Source of the DNA: Alishewanella longhuensis
GTDB taxonomy: Bacteria > Pseudomonadota > Gammaproteobacteria > Enterobacterales > Alteromonadaceae
Direction: 5' to 3'
Assembly (NCBI RefSeq): GCF_014653435.1
Contig: NZ_BNAO01000004.1
Location: 173,802 to 237,801, forward strand
DNA: 64,000 nt
Part shown: positions 28,297 through 37,632 of the stretch, in pieces
Layout: every line of letters begins with the position of its first letter
Numbering within the stretch: position 1 is the first letter of the stretch
Notes under the pieces: generated by a model
Seen by the model: only the letters and a program-made list of their open reading frames with translations
What the model was told of the DNA's origin: nothing
The model's database searches: none
Position numbers and translations under genes: made by a program

Positions 28297-29310
28297 TTAC
28301 CAGAGCGCTTTTACCAAGCGCTGTGCTTGGTCAGGAGTGTCTTGCAACAGCCAGTCACAAATAGCTGCAGCCACATTAGGATACTGTATGTTGTTTGCCA
28401 CTCTTGGGCCATTAAGCCATTCGGCAATAATTTTAGTGCTTAAGGTATTTGCTCTACTGGCGAGTTTCAATTGAGTTAACGCCAGTGCATTAGATTGTTG
28501 TTCCATTTGTCCTTGTAGCGGTTTAACCAGAATATGTTTTTGTAATTGTAGCGCTTCGCTTATCAGCTCAAAGCCAGCGTTACTGAGCACTGCTTCACTT
28601 TGCAGCAAATCCGTTTTAAAAGCCTGTAACGATGGTGGTTGGGTACGAATATGGCCATAGGTGCCAATGGTTAAACCTGGGCCGTAAATACTAAAGGTGA
28701 AGTCGGTTAACGGAGTTAACAACCGCATGACTTGCTGCTGATCTTCAAAGGGTAAATAAACTAGTACCTGTTTTGGTACTAAGGTGCTTTGTATCTTAGG
28801 TAAATCAATGATCGGAGGTAAGATAGGTTGATTAAAATGATGCCAATGCAAGCCCAGACTGAATTTAGCTGGGGCAAAATGGCGAAATATATTGTGGCTT
28901 AGTAGGCTCGCATTCTCCATTGGGATCGGCTGCAAAAAGGCGTACTGGTGGCCAATCCCTATACAGGTTTTTTGTTGGCGTTGAGCGGCCCAGGCAGTAA
29001 CAGGTTCAAAGTCGGTTAATACCAGATCATAGCTGCTAACATCTAAACTACGGATATCCCGCCACAGCTCTCGCAAGCTGGCCTGCTTAGCACTTTGCCA
29101 ATAATTCACCCGTCCAGCCTGACTGATAAAAGTTAAGCCTCGGCGCAATTGATACCGCCCAAATTGCTGCATATCAAAAAATTGCTCAGCAGGCCGGCCC
29201 GAAAACAAAAAATCTACAGTAACCCCGGCTTGCCGCAATTGTTGCTCCATGGCTCTGGCCCGGCTAATATGCCCGTTTCCTGTTGCCTGTACGCCATAGA
29301 GAATTCGCAT
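28297..29310 (-). CDS. MJ1255/VC2487-family glycosyltransferase
   Basis: The 337-residue product is a GT-B type sugar transferase: an N-terminal GNGHISRARAMEQQL motif for acceptor/membrane side and a C-terminal NAGFELISEALQLQKHILVKPL motif typical of MurG-like donor sites. This family has a Vibrio cholerae member (VC2487) and an archaeal one, with no defined substrate. Start ATG 29310 has a GGAG motif. It follows tdk by 12 bases on the minus strand, so the two may be cotranscribed. Confidence 0.8.
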   Translation of the reverse strand: MRILYGVQATGNGHISRARAMEQQLRQAGVTVDFLFSGRPAEQFFDMQQFGRYQLRRGLTFISQAGRVNYWQSAKQASLRELWRDIRSLDVSSYDLVLTDFEPVTAWAAQRQQKTCIGIGHQYAFLQPIPMENASLLSHNIFRHFAPAKFSLGLHWHHFNQPILPPIIDLPKIQSTLVPKQVLVYLPFEDQQQVMRLLTPLTDFTFSIYGPGLTIGTYGHIRTQPPSLQAFKTDLLQSEAVLSNAGFELISEALQLQKHILVKPLQGQMEQQSNALALTQLKLASRANTLSTKIIAEWLNGPRVANNIQYPNVAAAICDWLLQDTPDQAQRLVKALW

Positions 29311-29322
29311 TTTATACTCCGA

Positions 29323-29916
29323 TTAATCTGTTGTTGGGTGTCGCCACACCAGGGCTTTAAAATGTTGTCGGCACATCGAGACATAGCTTTCATTACCACC
29401 AATTTGTACCTGAGAGCCTGCTGTCGCAGCTTTGCCATGTTCATCTAAGCGCACTACAAAGTTCGCTTTACGGCCACAGTGACAAATGGTTTTCAGTTCA
29501 ATCAGCTTATCTGCCCAGGCTAATAAAGCCTGACTACCGGCAAAGGTTTCACCTAAAAAATCAGTACGCAAGCCAAAGGCTAATACTGGGATATGCAGGT
29601 TATCAACCACGTCGGTCAGTTGCCGAACCTGTGTTTTACTTAAAAACTGCGCTTCATCTAGTAGCACGCAATCTAAACGCCCCTGCGCTTTTAACTGGCT
29701 GATATGCATCAAAAAATCAAATTTTTCATCAAAAATATGCGCGTCCATTGCTAAGCCAATTCGTGAGCTTACTTTCCCCAGTCCAAAACGGTTATCCAGT
29801 GCTGCGGTATAAATAGCCACTGTCATGCCTCGTTCCTGATAGTTGTAAGCACTTTGCAGCAACGAGGTTGATTTGCCGGCATTCATTGCCGAGTAATAAA
29901 AATATAATTGTGCCAT
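29323..29916 (-). CDS. tdk: Thymidine kinase
   Basis: Tdk phosphorylates thymidine to dTMP with ATP in pyrimidine salvage. The 197-residue product has the P-loop SAMNAGKST near the N terminus, VLLDEAQFL as the Walker B/catalytic Glu region, the lasso motif GLRTDFLGE, and zinc-binding cysteines in ICHCGRKAN and a late SMCRQHF. It resembles the E. coli enzyme closely over its whole length. AAGG precedes the ATG. Confidence 0.97.
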   Translation of the reverse strand: MAQLYFYYSAMNAGKSTSLLQSAYNYQERGMTVAIYTAALDNRFGLGKVSSRIGLAMDAHIFDEKFDFLMHISQLKAQGRLDCVLLDEAQFLSKTQVRQLTDVVDNLHIPVLAFGLRTDFLGETFAGSQALLAWADKLIELKTICHCGRKANFVVRLDEHGKAATAGSQVQIGGNESYVSMCRQHFKALVWRHPTTD

Positions 29917-30004
29917 TGCATAAACCTTCTAAGATTTGACGGCACAGTATAACTGAAAAATATAAAGGAATAAGATGACAGTAGTAAGACAAGGTACGGG
30001 GAAG

Positions 30005-30035
30005 AAAAATTTTAGCTGCCGCTGGCGCGGCAGCT
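30005..30035 (-). terminator. Intrinsic terminator of the Gcr-like gene
   Basis: Arms AGCTGCCGC (30014-30022) and GCGGCAGCT (30027-30035) with a 4-base loop; read on the minus strand the hairpin is followed by AAAATTTTTCTT. It lies just beyond the stop of the minus-strand gene ending at 30043. Confidence 0.75.
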
Positions 30036-30042
30036 ATTGACC

Positions 30043-32091
30043 TTAGTTCGGCTGGGGCTTGTCATCTGGTTTAGTGGGCGTCTCATCAACTTTTTTCGAC
30101 GTTTGGTTGGTTTTTTGCACCGTAACCACCGGAAGAAACAAATTAAGTGGGTTTTGCTTGATTTGTTCCTGCACGCTTTTTAATAGTAACGAAAATTTGC
30201 CAATACGAGTGCCGCGGGCGCGCAGGGCTACGGTGAGTGCCAAGGTAAAACTGACCCACAAATTAACAAAACCAATAAGCAGCACCATCACAAGGTAGAA
30301 CAAAAAACTAAAGGGGCCCAGTTCACCGCTGACTGTACTGTACCCTAAATTAGCAGAGGCGAAGGCTACATGGCGTATATCCAGGGGTAAGCCTAGCAGA
30401 TACCCCAGATAGCCGGTCATTCCCAGCAGAATACCGAAGATAAAGTTGCCGGCAAAAGCGCCATAATTATCATGCCAATAGTTAGCAAAAGTCTGACGCG
30501 GGCGATCGGGCAAGATTTTTTTTAGCAGTGGGTGATGGTATAGCCGTAATTTAAGGTCCAGGTAGTTAGCGCGATTTTCAAAAAAGCCCGCAATAATACC
30601 CGAGCAAAATAACCAAATACCGGCAACGGCAGCAAAAAACAATGAACCATGCCAGGGCGACACTGCTTTAAGCTGATAGCTCACTGCAGTTTCGTCAAGT
30701 AAGGGCTCTCCTTGCCAAAACCAAAAGGCTAAGGCGATAGCCGAAGCAGTTAATACGGCAACACTAACATTACCCCATACTGCAGCCCATTGTGAGCGAT
30801 TCACATCTAACAGCAGCGATGCCAGTTTTTTATGGGCCGCCCGGCCATTTTCGCCTTTTTCAACTTCGGCAGCAAAACTAGCGGCTGTCATCGCTGGCTG
30901 TTTTGTTGCCACGGTAAGACCCAAGATATGAATCAGTACAAAGCCCAATCCATAGTTTAAACTTACTAATAGCGCATTGGTAAATGCGGGTAGCGTTAAG
31001 CTTTCAATATAGATTTTAAGCAGCGCCATGCAAGCAATAATAATACCCGCTCCTGCGGCTGAAGCTATTAAACCCAAATACTGGCTTTTATCTCTGGCGA
31101 TATAGTGTTCGCCATGACTGCTTTTATTCACGCTAATGCTTTTCGATAACAATTGCGTGCTACTGCGCCAGAGCGCTCTTACACTCTTTTTCTCACGGCT
31201 GGTATCAATTAACTGCTCACTTAGCTGCAAGCTTAAGTGACGTAAAGATTCTGCTTGCTCCGCAGTTACCAGAGTAACGAGCTGTTCAATACGGCTTAGT
31301 GTTTGCTCCAGGCGCTCTAACAGGTGCGCTACGGCAACTGTGCTGCCTGCCGCGGCAGCTCGCCGTCTTAAGCGATCAATTTGTTCATAACATTGCGCTA
31401 CCATAACGTGATAATGCGCACAATCGTAGGGGCTTAGCTCGGGATCTTGCTGGCGTTTTCTGGCATGCACCACCAGCAAATTTAATTCTCTGTGTAGGGC
31501 AATAAAAGCAGAGTCGATATTATTTAGCCGTTTATCTAAGCGCATTAGGTCTGGTTCCATTTCCTCGGCGGCGATCCAGACGCTTAGCATCTCTAGTGCA
31601 CAAAGAGCTTCTTCATGCAGATGTCGTTCAAACTGTTGCAGTGCTTCTGCGCAGACGACACTTAAAAAATATTCACTGAAAGCGGCAAACTGCGTAGGGC
31701 CCTCAACAATTTCCTCATCGGCAAAGCCAATTTCTTTAAAGATCTCAGCCAGTACGTCTTTTAGTTCGGTTAAATCACGTGGTGCCGGCATCACCTTTTC
31801 ATATAAACGGCTCGAAAGCTCCCGAAAAAATCCCCGACGTGAAAAAACACCTAAACTGACTAAGGCAGGATAAAGGTGTACGCTGGTAAGCCAGCGCAAC
31901 AGGCTGTTAGCAATGTGCTGACCTTCGGCTGGGTTTTGCTGCAAGGTTTCCAGCAGTTTTTTACTACGTTTATTGCGTTCAAAACTAAAGCGCGATTCAT
32001 GCAACCAACTAACCAGCTGTTTAATTAATGCTAAGCCATCTTTTTCTGTGGCTAAGTTTCTAATTAACATTAGCGCATTTATTTGATCCAT
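30043..32091 (-). CDS. Gcr-family 'site-specific recombinase' (integral membrane protein)
   Basis: The 682-residue product belongs to the family named SpecificRecomb after the gonococcal Gcr protein. The N-terminal half (about 1-330) is helical and soluble in character. The C-terminal half has about six membrane helices (for instance LIASAAGAGIIIACMALLKI and AFAGNFIFGILLGMTGYLGY) and ends in a Lys/Pro/Thr-rich tail. I see none of the catalytic patterns of serine or tyrosine recombinases. The family name is therefore kept with reserve; a membrane role is more likely from the sequence. It stands alone with its own terminator. Confidence 0.7.
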   Translation of the reverse strand: MDQINALMLIRNLATEKDGLALIKQLVSWLHESRFSFERNKRSKKLLETLQQNPAEGQHIANSLLRWLTSVHLYPALVSLGVFSRRGFFRELSSRLYEKVMPAPRDLTELKDVLAEIFKEIGFADEEIVEGPTQFAAFSEYFLSVVCAEALQQFERHLHEEALCALEMLSVWIAAEEMEPDLMRLDKRLNNIDSAFIALHRELNLLVVHARKRQQDPELSPYDCAHYHVMVAQCYEQIDRLRRRAAAAGSTVAVAHLLERLEQTLSRIEQLVTLVTAEQAESLRHLSLQLSEQLIDTSREKKSVRALWRSSTQLLSKSISVNKSSHGEHYIARDKSQYLGLIASAAGAGIIIACMALLKIYIESLTLPAFTNALLVSLNYGLGFVLIHILGLTVATKQPAMTAASFAAEVEKGENGRAAHKKLASLLLDVNRSQWAAVWGNVSVAVLTASAIALAFWFWQGEPLLDETAVSYQLKAVSPWHGSLFFAAVAGIWLFCSGIIAGFFENRANYLDLKLRLYHHPLLKKILPDRPRQTFANYWHDNYGAFAGNFIFGILLGMTGYLGYLLGLPLDIRHVAFASANLGYSTVSGELGPFSFLFYLVMVLLIGFVNLWVSFTLALTVALRARGTRIGKFSLLLKSVQEQIKQNPLNLFLPVVTVQKTNQTSKKVDETPTKPDDKPQPN

Positions 32092-32160
32092 CGGTGCCTC
32101 GTTTGTGCTGCATCATTAAGTTGTCGCTGTGTTGAATGAACGTCATAGCTGTTAATTTGT

Positions 32161-32172
32161 TATAGCGCTATA
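32161..32172. promoter_or_regulatory. Perfect 12-base palindrome in a divergent gap
   Basis: TATAGCGCTATA is a perfect palindrome midway between the divergently transcribed Gcr-like gene and the MAPEG gene. It may be a dimeric repressor site; no known operator family is recognised. Confidence 0.3.
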
Positions 32173-32236
32173 GGCGTTTTACCTTAAAAAAGGCATACTG
32201 CCAAGTTAATAGACTGAGTGATTAAGGAATAGTGCG

Positions 32237-32656
32237 ATGGAAAAATGGTTATTGATTACGGTATTTGCGCAGGTACTTTTAACGAGCCTGGTGATGGTTA
32301 TTATGGGGCGACGACGAATAGCGGCGGCAAAACAAAAACAAATCAGCGTGGCTGCTTTTCAAACCATGAATCTAACGGGTGCCAGTGAACAGGTTATTGC
32401 TACTGGACGTAATTTTGATAATCAGTTCCAGATGCCTATGCTGTACATATTTAGTGTGCTCTTTATTTTGCAACTGGGCCTGACAGATGTCACTTTCGTT
32501 GTGCTGGGTGCTGTTTTTGTTGCCTTACGATACTGGCATACCCTTATTCATATTGGAAATAATGTACTAAGAGCGCGTTTTCGAGTGTTTTTACTCGGTT
32601 GTTTAGTGATGTGGCTGATTTGGATCCGCTTATTGGTGCTGGCGCTACTACAATAG
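32237..32656 (+). CDS. MAPEG family membrane protein
   Basis: The 139-residue product has four membrane helices (about 4-24, 67-85, 87-103, 113-137) and the MAPEG pattern ATGRNFDNQFQMPMLYIF followed by a RYWHTLIHIGNN-like loop. MAPEG proteins in eukaryotes are glutathione-dependent enzymes; bacterial members such as this short type have no assigned substrate. It lies between divergent and convergent neighbours and appears to be a single-gene unit. Confidence 0.82.
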   Translation: MEKWLLITVFAQVLLTSLVMVIMGRRRIAAAKQKQISVAAFQTMNLTGASEQVIATGRNFDNQFQMPMLYIFSVLFILQLGLTDVTFVVLGAVFVALRYWHTLIHIGNNVLRARFRVFLLGCLVMWLIWIRLLVLALLQ

Positions 32657-32686
32657 CACCAGGCTGTATCCGATTTAAACGGCGGT

Positions 32687-33913
32687 TTATTCGTACCGAA
32701 GCGCTTCTATCGGTTGCAATTGGGCCGCTTTTTTAGCTGGGTAGTAGCCAAAAAATACGCCTATCAGTGCAGAGAAGCCAATACTCATCAACACCACTTC
32801 GGGTTGGATAATAGCGGTATAGCGTAAAAAATGCTCGACCGACCAGGTTACCGCTACGGCTAAACTAAGGCCCAAAGCACCACCTAAAGCACAGAGCAAC
32901 ACCGCTTCGATTAAAAATTGCCGCATAATATCTGCTGGTTTAGCCCCCACTGCCATCCGCAGACCAATTTCGCGGGTGCGCTCGGTCACTGATACCAACA
33001 TAATATTCATGATACCGATACCGCCAACCAATAATGATACCGAAGCGACTGCGGCTAGCAAGCCATTAAAAATTTGCATGGTTTGAGCCCGAGTTTCGAC
33101 CATTTCTGACAAGTTACGGATCCGGAAGGGTTGATCATTAGCCGTTGTGCGCAAACGTTGTCGTAACAGAGCATCCATTTCTTGTTCAACTAAGCCCATA
33201 TCCCGCTCGTCTGCAACCTGCACAATAATAGATCTTACCGCTTTCGGACTTGAAAGAGTAATACCAGAGATCCTTTTTCGCACGGTATCTATTGGCATAA
33301 AGACTAAATCATCCTGATCATTACCCTGAGTATTTTGCCCCTTACCATTGAGTACGCCGATAATAGTTACTGGAATTTTATTAATCCGAATAGTTTGACC
33401 AAGGGCATCACTAGCGCCAAAGAGTTCATGTTTTACTGTTTGGCCGATAACAGCAACTCGGCCTGCACTGCTAAGTTCACTATCACTAAAAGTGCGTCCT
33501 TCGGCAATAGACCAGCTTTGCGCCTGATAGATTTTATTATCGACTCCCAGAATAGATGGTGCCCAATTCATATTGCCATAGATCACCTGACCAGAAGACT
33601 GCACTGTAGGTGCCGCAACGGTAACTTGTGGGATCTGACTCTCAATCGCTAGTGCATCCATTTCAGTTAAACTCTGGCCGCCGCTGGCTTGTTGCGCCCC
33701 CCCCATAAAGCGCAACCGGCTAGAGATGATAAAAACATTCCCACCAAGACTTTTTATTTGCTGATCGACTTCGTAACGGGCACCTGAACCCAGAGCCAGC
33801 ATAATTATGACCGCCGCAACACCAATAATAATACCTAGCATCGTCAGGATACTACGCAGTAAATTCACTTTCAGCGCTACCCAGGCAACACTAATTAGCA
33901 TGAGAAAGTTCAT
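32687..33913 (-). CDS. MacB-like ABC transporter permease
   Basis: The 408-residue product has the FtsX/MacB layout: an N-terminal membrane helix, a large periplasmic MacB_PCD domain (about 45-265), and three C-terminal membrane helices starting at about 290 with the conserved GGIGIMNIMLVSVTERTREIGLRMAVGA motif. Unlike E. coli MacB, the ATPase is not fused but encoded by the preceding gene, which it overlaps by 4 bases. With the ATPase and the adaptor it forms a tripartite efflux or export system; the substrate is unknown. Confidence 0.92.
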   Translation of the reverse strand: MNFLMLISVAWVALKVNLLRSILTMLGIIIGVAAVIIMLALGSGARYEVDQQIKSLGGNVFIISSRLRFMGGAQQASGGQSLTEMDALAIESQIPQVTVAAPTVQSSGQVIYGNMNWAPSILGVDNKIYQAQSWSIAEGRTFSDSELSSAGRVAVIGQTVKHELFGASDALGQTIRINKIPVTIIGVLNGKGQNTQGNDQDDLVFMPIDTVRKRISGITLSSPKAVRSIIVQVADERDMGLVEQEMDALLRQRLRTTANDQPFRIRNLSEMVETRAQTMQIFNGLLAAVASVSLLVGGIGIMNIMLVSVTERTREIGLRMAVGAKPADIMRQFLIEAVLLCALGGALGLSLAVAVTWSVEHFLRYTAIIQPEVVLMSIGFSALIGVFFGYYPAKKAAQLQPIEALRYE

Positions 33914-34662
33914 GTTAAAGCCTCCGCTAAGCGTGTTTGCCTAAAATGCTGCAGTGCGTTGCCGGCATCTTCAGGCTCACTGTTACGGTCACTCAATAAC
34001 AGACCATCCCTAAAGACCAATTGGCGGCTGGCAAAGGCCGCAATATCGGGCTCATGGGTCACCAAGACCAAGGTGGTACCTTGTTTATGCAGTTGTTGAA
34101 ACAACGCCATAATCTCCAGGCCAGTTTCGGTATCTAAGGCGCCGGTGGGTTCATCGGCCAGAATAATAGCGGGTTTATTGACCAAGGCTCTGGCGATAGC
34201 GACCCGTTGTTGCTGGCCGCCAGATAATTGCGATGGATGATGGTCCATCCGAGAGCCCAGCCCCACTAAGGTTAAACATTCACTCGCACGTTTAATTGCT
34301 TCTGCGCGGCCTATATTGGTGTAAAGCAGTGGTAGCATCACGTTATCCAGAGCGGTAGTGCGGGGGAGTAAATTAAACTGTTGAAACACAAAGCCAATAT
34401 AACGATTCCGTATCTCGGCGAGTTCTGCCGCTTTTAAATGGGTAACATCGGTCCCTTTAAGGGTGATGTTACCAGCACTGGGGGAATCCAAGCAGCCAAG
34501 CATATTCATAAAGGTTGACTTACCTGATCCTGAAGGGCCCATGACAGCTACAAAATCCCCCTGATAAATAGCGACGTTGATCCCCTTGAGTGCTTTAACT
34601 TGTTGCTCGCCCATTTGATAATGTTTTTCTATACCTTTGCTGGCAATTACCACCTGTGTCAT
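33910..34662 (-). CDS. ABC transporter ATP-binding protein (MacB/LolD type)
   Basis: The 250-residue ATPase has Walker A GPSGSGKST, the Q loop in VFQQFNLLPR, the ABC signature LSGGQQQRVAIARAL, Walker B ILADEPTGALD and the H loop VTHEP. It is the energy unit for the downstream MacB-like permease. A C-terminal stretch of about 25 residues beyond the core is not conserved. The gene lies between adaptor and permease with no gaps. Confidence 0.95.
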   Translation of the reverse strand: MTQVVIASKGIEKHYQMGEQQVKALKGINVAIYQGDFVAVMGPSGSGKSTFMNMLGCLDSPSAGNITLKGTDVTHLKAAELAEIRNRYIGFVFQQFNLLPRTTALDNVMLPLLYTNIGRAEAIKRASECLTLVGLGSRMDHHPSQLSGGQQQRVAIARALVNKPAIILADEPTGALDTETGLEIMALFQQLHKQGTTLVLVTHEPDIAAFASRQLVFRDGLLLSDRNSEPEDAGNALQHFRQTRLAEALT

Positions 34663-36111
34663 CTAATCCACCCTTACCGCACGCACAATCACTTTATCAT
34701 CTAGCTGCAAATTGCCGCTTAATAGCTCACTGTATTCATCATTACTCAACCCCACGCGGATATTCACCAACTGAGGCTGTTGTTTATCATCCAGCACCCA
34801 AACTTGGGCGGCGGTACCCAGATCGGCTGGCGCTCCCTGACGATTTGAACGACGCTGGGCGCTGAGCTCGCTATAACGCTGGAATTCTGTTTCCGACAGA
34901 ACCATTTGCAAATCGTTACCTAGTTTTTGCCGCAATTGCTGCATTTGTTGGCGCATATCTGCCATAGGATTGTTACTGGTGTTACTACGGGCTTGCTGCT
35001 GAGCTTTATTAAAGTCAGTAAAAAGTTTTCGGACACTGCTGGCTTTGTCACCTGTAAGGTTTAACGTCTTAATCAGTTCTGCTGCCATATCTGGTGCGGT
35101 TTGAATTGACCTGGTAGCGCCAGTGCCTGCAGGCCTAAACCGTAACGCAGCATTAGGCACCCGCAAGACGTCAGCTTGCTGACCACGAATAACGTTAACG
35201 TTAGCGGTCATTCCGGGTAACAAAAGTTGTTGCTGATTTGGTGCATCAATAATCACTTTATAGGTGACGACGTTAGACACATTTGTTGCAGCTTTACGCA
35301 CTTGTGACACCGCACCCAAAAACTGCCGGTTGGGGTAGGCATCCACCTGAAAACGCACATTCTGGCCTTCAGTTAGCTTACCAATGTCAGCTTCGTCTAC
35401 ATCGGCCTCAATTTGCATTTGCCGTAAATCCTGTGCAATGGTGAAGAGTGTCGGTGCCGACAAACTGGCCGCCACGGTTTGGCCTATATCGACTTGCCGA
35501 TCTATGACTGTGCCATTTACGGGGGAACGGATCTGCGTGCGGTCCAAATCTAGTTTTGCTTGATCGAGTTGCGCTTCTCGCTGTAACAGCTGTGCTTCGG
35601 CACTGCTAATCTGGGCTTTAGCCAAGGTAATTTGTGCTTGGGCATTTTCGTAGTCAGCCAGCGCATTGTCTAGGTCCGTTTGATTTGTCAGTTTCCTGGC
35701 CATTAATTCTTGCTGGCGCTGATAGGCGCGAGCCGTTTTGTTTAGATCTGTTTCTGCTTTTTGCAGATTGGCTTTTTGCTGAGCCAAACTGGCCTTGGCC
35801 ATCACCACATCCGCTTCGGACTGCCGTAATTTCGCTACATAGGTTCGATCATCCAGTTTGGCAATAAGCTGCCCCTGGGTAACATCATCATTAAAATCGA
35901 CCAACAGCTCGGTAATTAAACCCGATACTTCGGTACCTACTTCCACCGTTACCACAGCGCGTGTAGTACCCGCTGTGTTTACCACGCTTTCAATATCACC
36001 TTTAGTAATAGCCTGAGTTTGAAAGTGAATTTTCTCCGTTGCAGGTTGCTGCCATTGCCAGCCTACGATAGCTAATAACAGGACCAATAAAGCTGAAATC
36101 CAGTAACGCAC
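34663..36111 (-). CDS. Periplasmic adaptor subunit of efflux system (MacA/HlyD type)
   Basis: This membrane-fusion protein links the MacB-like transporter to an outer-membrane channel. The start chosen is GTG 36111, which has GGAG 8 bases upstream and gives a 482-residue protein beginning MRYWISALLVLLLAIVGW; an ATG at 36135 lies before that GGAG and has no ribosome binding site of its own. After the membrane anchor come a lipoyl half (about 42-85), a long coiled-coil hairpin (about 90-190), the second lipoyl half, a beta-barrel, and an extra Gln-rich helical insert of about 100 residues (about 326-434) before the last domain. E. coli MacA is 371 residues, so the insert explains the extra length. 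Confidence 0.88.
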   Translation of the reverse strand: MRYWISALLVLLLAIVGWQWQQPATEKIHFQTQAITKGDIESVVNTAGTTRAVVTVEVGTEVSGLITELLVDFNDDVTQGQLIAKLDDRTYVAKLRQSEADVVMAKASLAQQKANLQKAETDLNKTARAYQRQQELMARKLTNQTDLDNALADYENAQAQITLAKAQISSAEAQLLQREAQLDQAKLDLDRTQIRSPVNGTVIDRQVDIGQTVAASLSAPTLFTIAQDLRQMQIEADVDEADIGKLTEGQNVRFQVDAYPNRQFLGAVSQVRKAATNVSNVVTYKVIIDAPNQQQLLLPGMTANVNVIRGQQADVLRVPNAALRFRPAGTGATRSIQTAPDMAAELIKTLNLTGDKASSVRKLFTDFNKAQQQARSNTSNNPMADMRQQMQQLRQKLGNDLQMVLSETEFQRYSELSAQRRSNRQGAPADLGTAAQVWVLDDKQQPQLVNIRVGLSNDEYSELLSGNLQLDDKVIVRAVRVD

Positions 36112-36283
36112 AGTTAATACTCCAAAATACATCATTAAGCTAACTATACGGTCTTCGCGTGATATGGCACAGCCACAACCAGGTAAAGGTTATGTAAAGG
36201 AAACATTTTTTCCTAGCTTAACCCCTTTTTTCTGGTTCAAACGTCTCACTTGGGCAGATACCTAAATAATTCAGGAGTTTGAA

Positions 36284-36931
36284 ATGACTGCAATTCATTA
36301 TGTTAACCAGCCCAGGCCGATACCCACCTTGTTAAGATTGTTGTGTAGTGGCGTCTTAGCAATTGTCATTACCTTCGCGCTTTTTGCCCTGATGAAACTA
36401 CTGATCACCCCTGCCACTGATAGGTTAAATTGGGTTGAGCGGGAGTTGCCGGTAGTCGAATTATTTGAGCCGCCGCAAGAGACTGCAGCGGAGATCCGAA
36501 AGGCGTTGCCGCCCAAACCAGAATTAACGCCACCAAATATGAAATTAAATCACGTCGAGCCGACAGATACTTCTAATCAAATGATAGTAAGCCATTTCAT
36601 ACCCAATATAGGTGTCACTCTGGATGGGCCGGCATTACCAGGCAGTATGCGCAGTAATATGGCAACACCATTGGTGCGGGTAGAGCCGCGTTTTCCAACA
36701 GAGGCAGCGCGTCAAGGGATCAGCGGCTGGGTTTTGCTCAACTTTAATATTGATGAAAGCGGTAGTGTGACAGATATTAGTATATTGGCTGCTGAACCCA
36801 AAAATATATTTGACCGGGAAGCCATCAGAGCCTTACGACGCTGGAAATATCAACCACAATTAGTAGAGGGGAAACCGATTAAACAAACCAATTTGCAGGT
36901 GCAACTGGATTTTCAGTTACAGCAGGATTAG
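36284..36931 (+). CDS. TonB-like energy transducer protein
   Basis: The 215-residue product has a TonB layout: one N-terminal membrane helix (about 18-42, LLCSGVLAIVITFALFALMKLL), a short Pro/Glu linker, and a C-terminal TonB domain (about 130-213) with VRVEPRFPTEAARQGISGWV and ALRRWKYQP. No exbB or exbD lies beside it, so it would need motor proteins from another locus, perhaps those at the right edge of this window. CAGGAG precedes the ATG. Confidence 0.88.
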   Translation: MTAIHYVNQPRPIPTLLRLLCSGVLAIVITFALFALMKLLITPATDRLNWVERELPVVELFEPPQETAAEIRKALPPKPELTPPNMKLNHVEPTDTSNQMIVSHFIPNIGVTLDGPALPGSMRSNMATPLVRVEPRFPTEAARQGISGWVLLNFNIDESGSVTDISILAAEPKNIFDREAIRALRRWKYQPQLVEGKPIKQTNLQVQLDFQLQQD

Positions 36932-36973
36932 GGCGTGTTGATTGATATTATGTTGATCTCTGAGCACAGCTTT

Positions 36974-37004
36974 CGGTGCTTTTGGCCTGATGCCACAAGC
37001 ACCG
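36974..37004 (+). other. Hairpin between the TonB-like gene and the sigma factor gene
   Basis: Arms CGGTGCTT (36974-36981) and AAGCACCG (36997-37004), with an inner GGC/GCC pairing, form an 11-pair stem with a small internal loop. A short GGTTTTGG follows some bases later rather than a clean T-run. It may end the TonB-like transcript or shape the leader of the sigma factor gene 44 bases downstream. Confidence 0.5.
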
Positions 37005-37047
37005 AGCAGCCGGTTTTGGATCACGTAAATTAGCCAAGGGAGCGATT

Positions 37048-37632
37048 ATGGCATTATCCTTTTTTCTGCCGGCACGTGTTGGCAATGCCTCTAGCGCAGA
37101 GAGCTTGCTGGCATACTTTAGCCGTACTGGGCAACGGCGTTATCTTGAGCAACTGGTAGCACAATGTGGTGACGATTTATATTATTTCTTGCTCAAGCAA
37201 TCGGATGAAAAAATGGCAGAAGAAATCTGTCAGCAAAGTTGGCTAAAAGTGCTAGAAAAGCATCAGAGTTTTCAGGGTAATAGTAGCTTTAAAACCTGGC
37301 TTTTTACTATTGCCCGTAACTGCTTACTGGATGAGTTTCGCCGACAACAGCGTTGGCAGTTACTCGACTTAGAAGAAGAGGTGAGTGTTGCGAACGAGAA
37401 ATGGCATGACGACGTGATGTTGCAGATAAGCCAACATAGGCAGCAATTACTTTTTGAACAGCAGCTTAAGTTGTTACCCTTTGCACAGCGAGAGGCCTTA
37501 ATTTTGCAACTGGAGGGTTTCTCGTTGTCGGAGATTGCAGCAATTACGAGCCAACCAATCGAAACCGTTAAAAGCCGGCTGCGTTATGCCCGGCAATTCC
37601 TGCAACAATTTTGCGGAGCTGATAATGAGTGA
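37048..37632 (+). CDS. ECF-type RNA polymerase sigma factor
   Basis: The 194-residue product has sigma region 2 (AEEICQQSWLKVLEKHQSF and FKTWLFTIARNCLLDEFRRQ) and region 4 (LLPFAQREALILQLEGFSLSE followed by a helix-turn-helix), with no regions 1 or 3, as in extracytoplasmic-function sigma factors. GGGAG precedes the ATG. The last 8 bases overlap the next gene, which encodes a membrane protein with the layout of an anti-sigma factor. The regulon and signal are unknown. Confidence 0.92.
   Translation: MALSFFLPARVGNASSAESLLAYFSRTGQRRYLEQLVAQCGDDLYYFLLKQSDEKMAEEICQQSWLKVLEKHQSFQGNSSFKTWLFTIARNCLLDEFRRQQRWQLLDLEEEVSVANEKWHDDVMLQISQHRQQLLFEQQLKLLPFAQREALILQLEGFSLSEIAAITSQPIETVKSRLRYARQFLQQFCGADNE

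Noticed and set aside
30043..32091. Gcr-like gene as sign of a mobile element
   Set aside because: No terminal repeats, no integrase or transposase motif, no target duplication, and ordinary neighbours.
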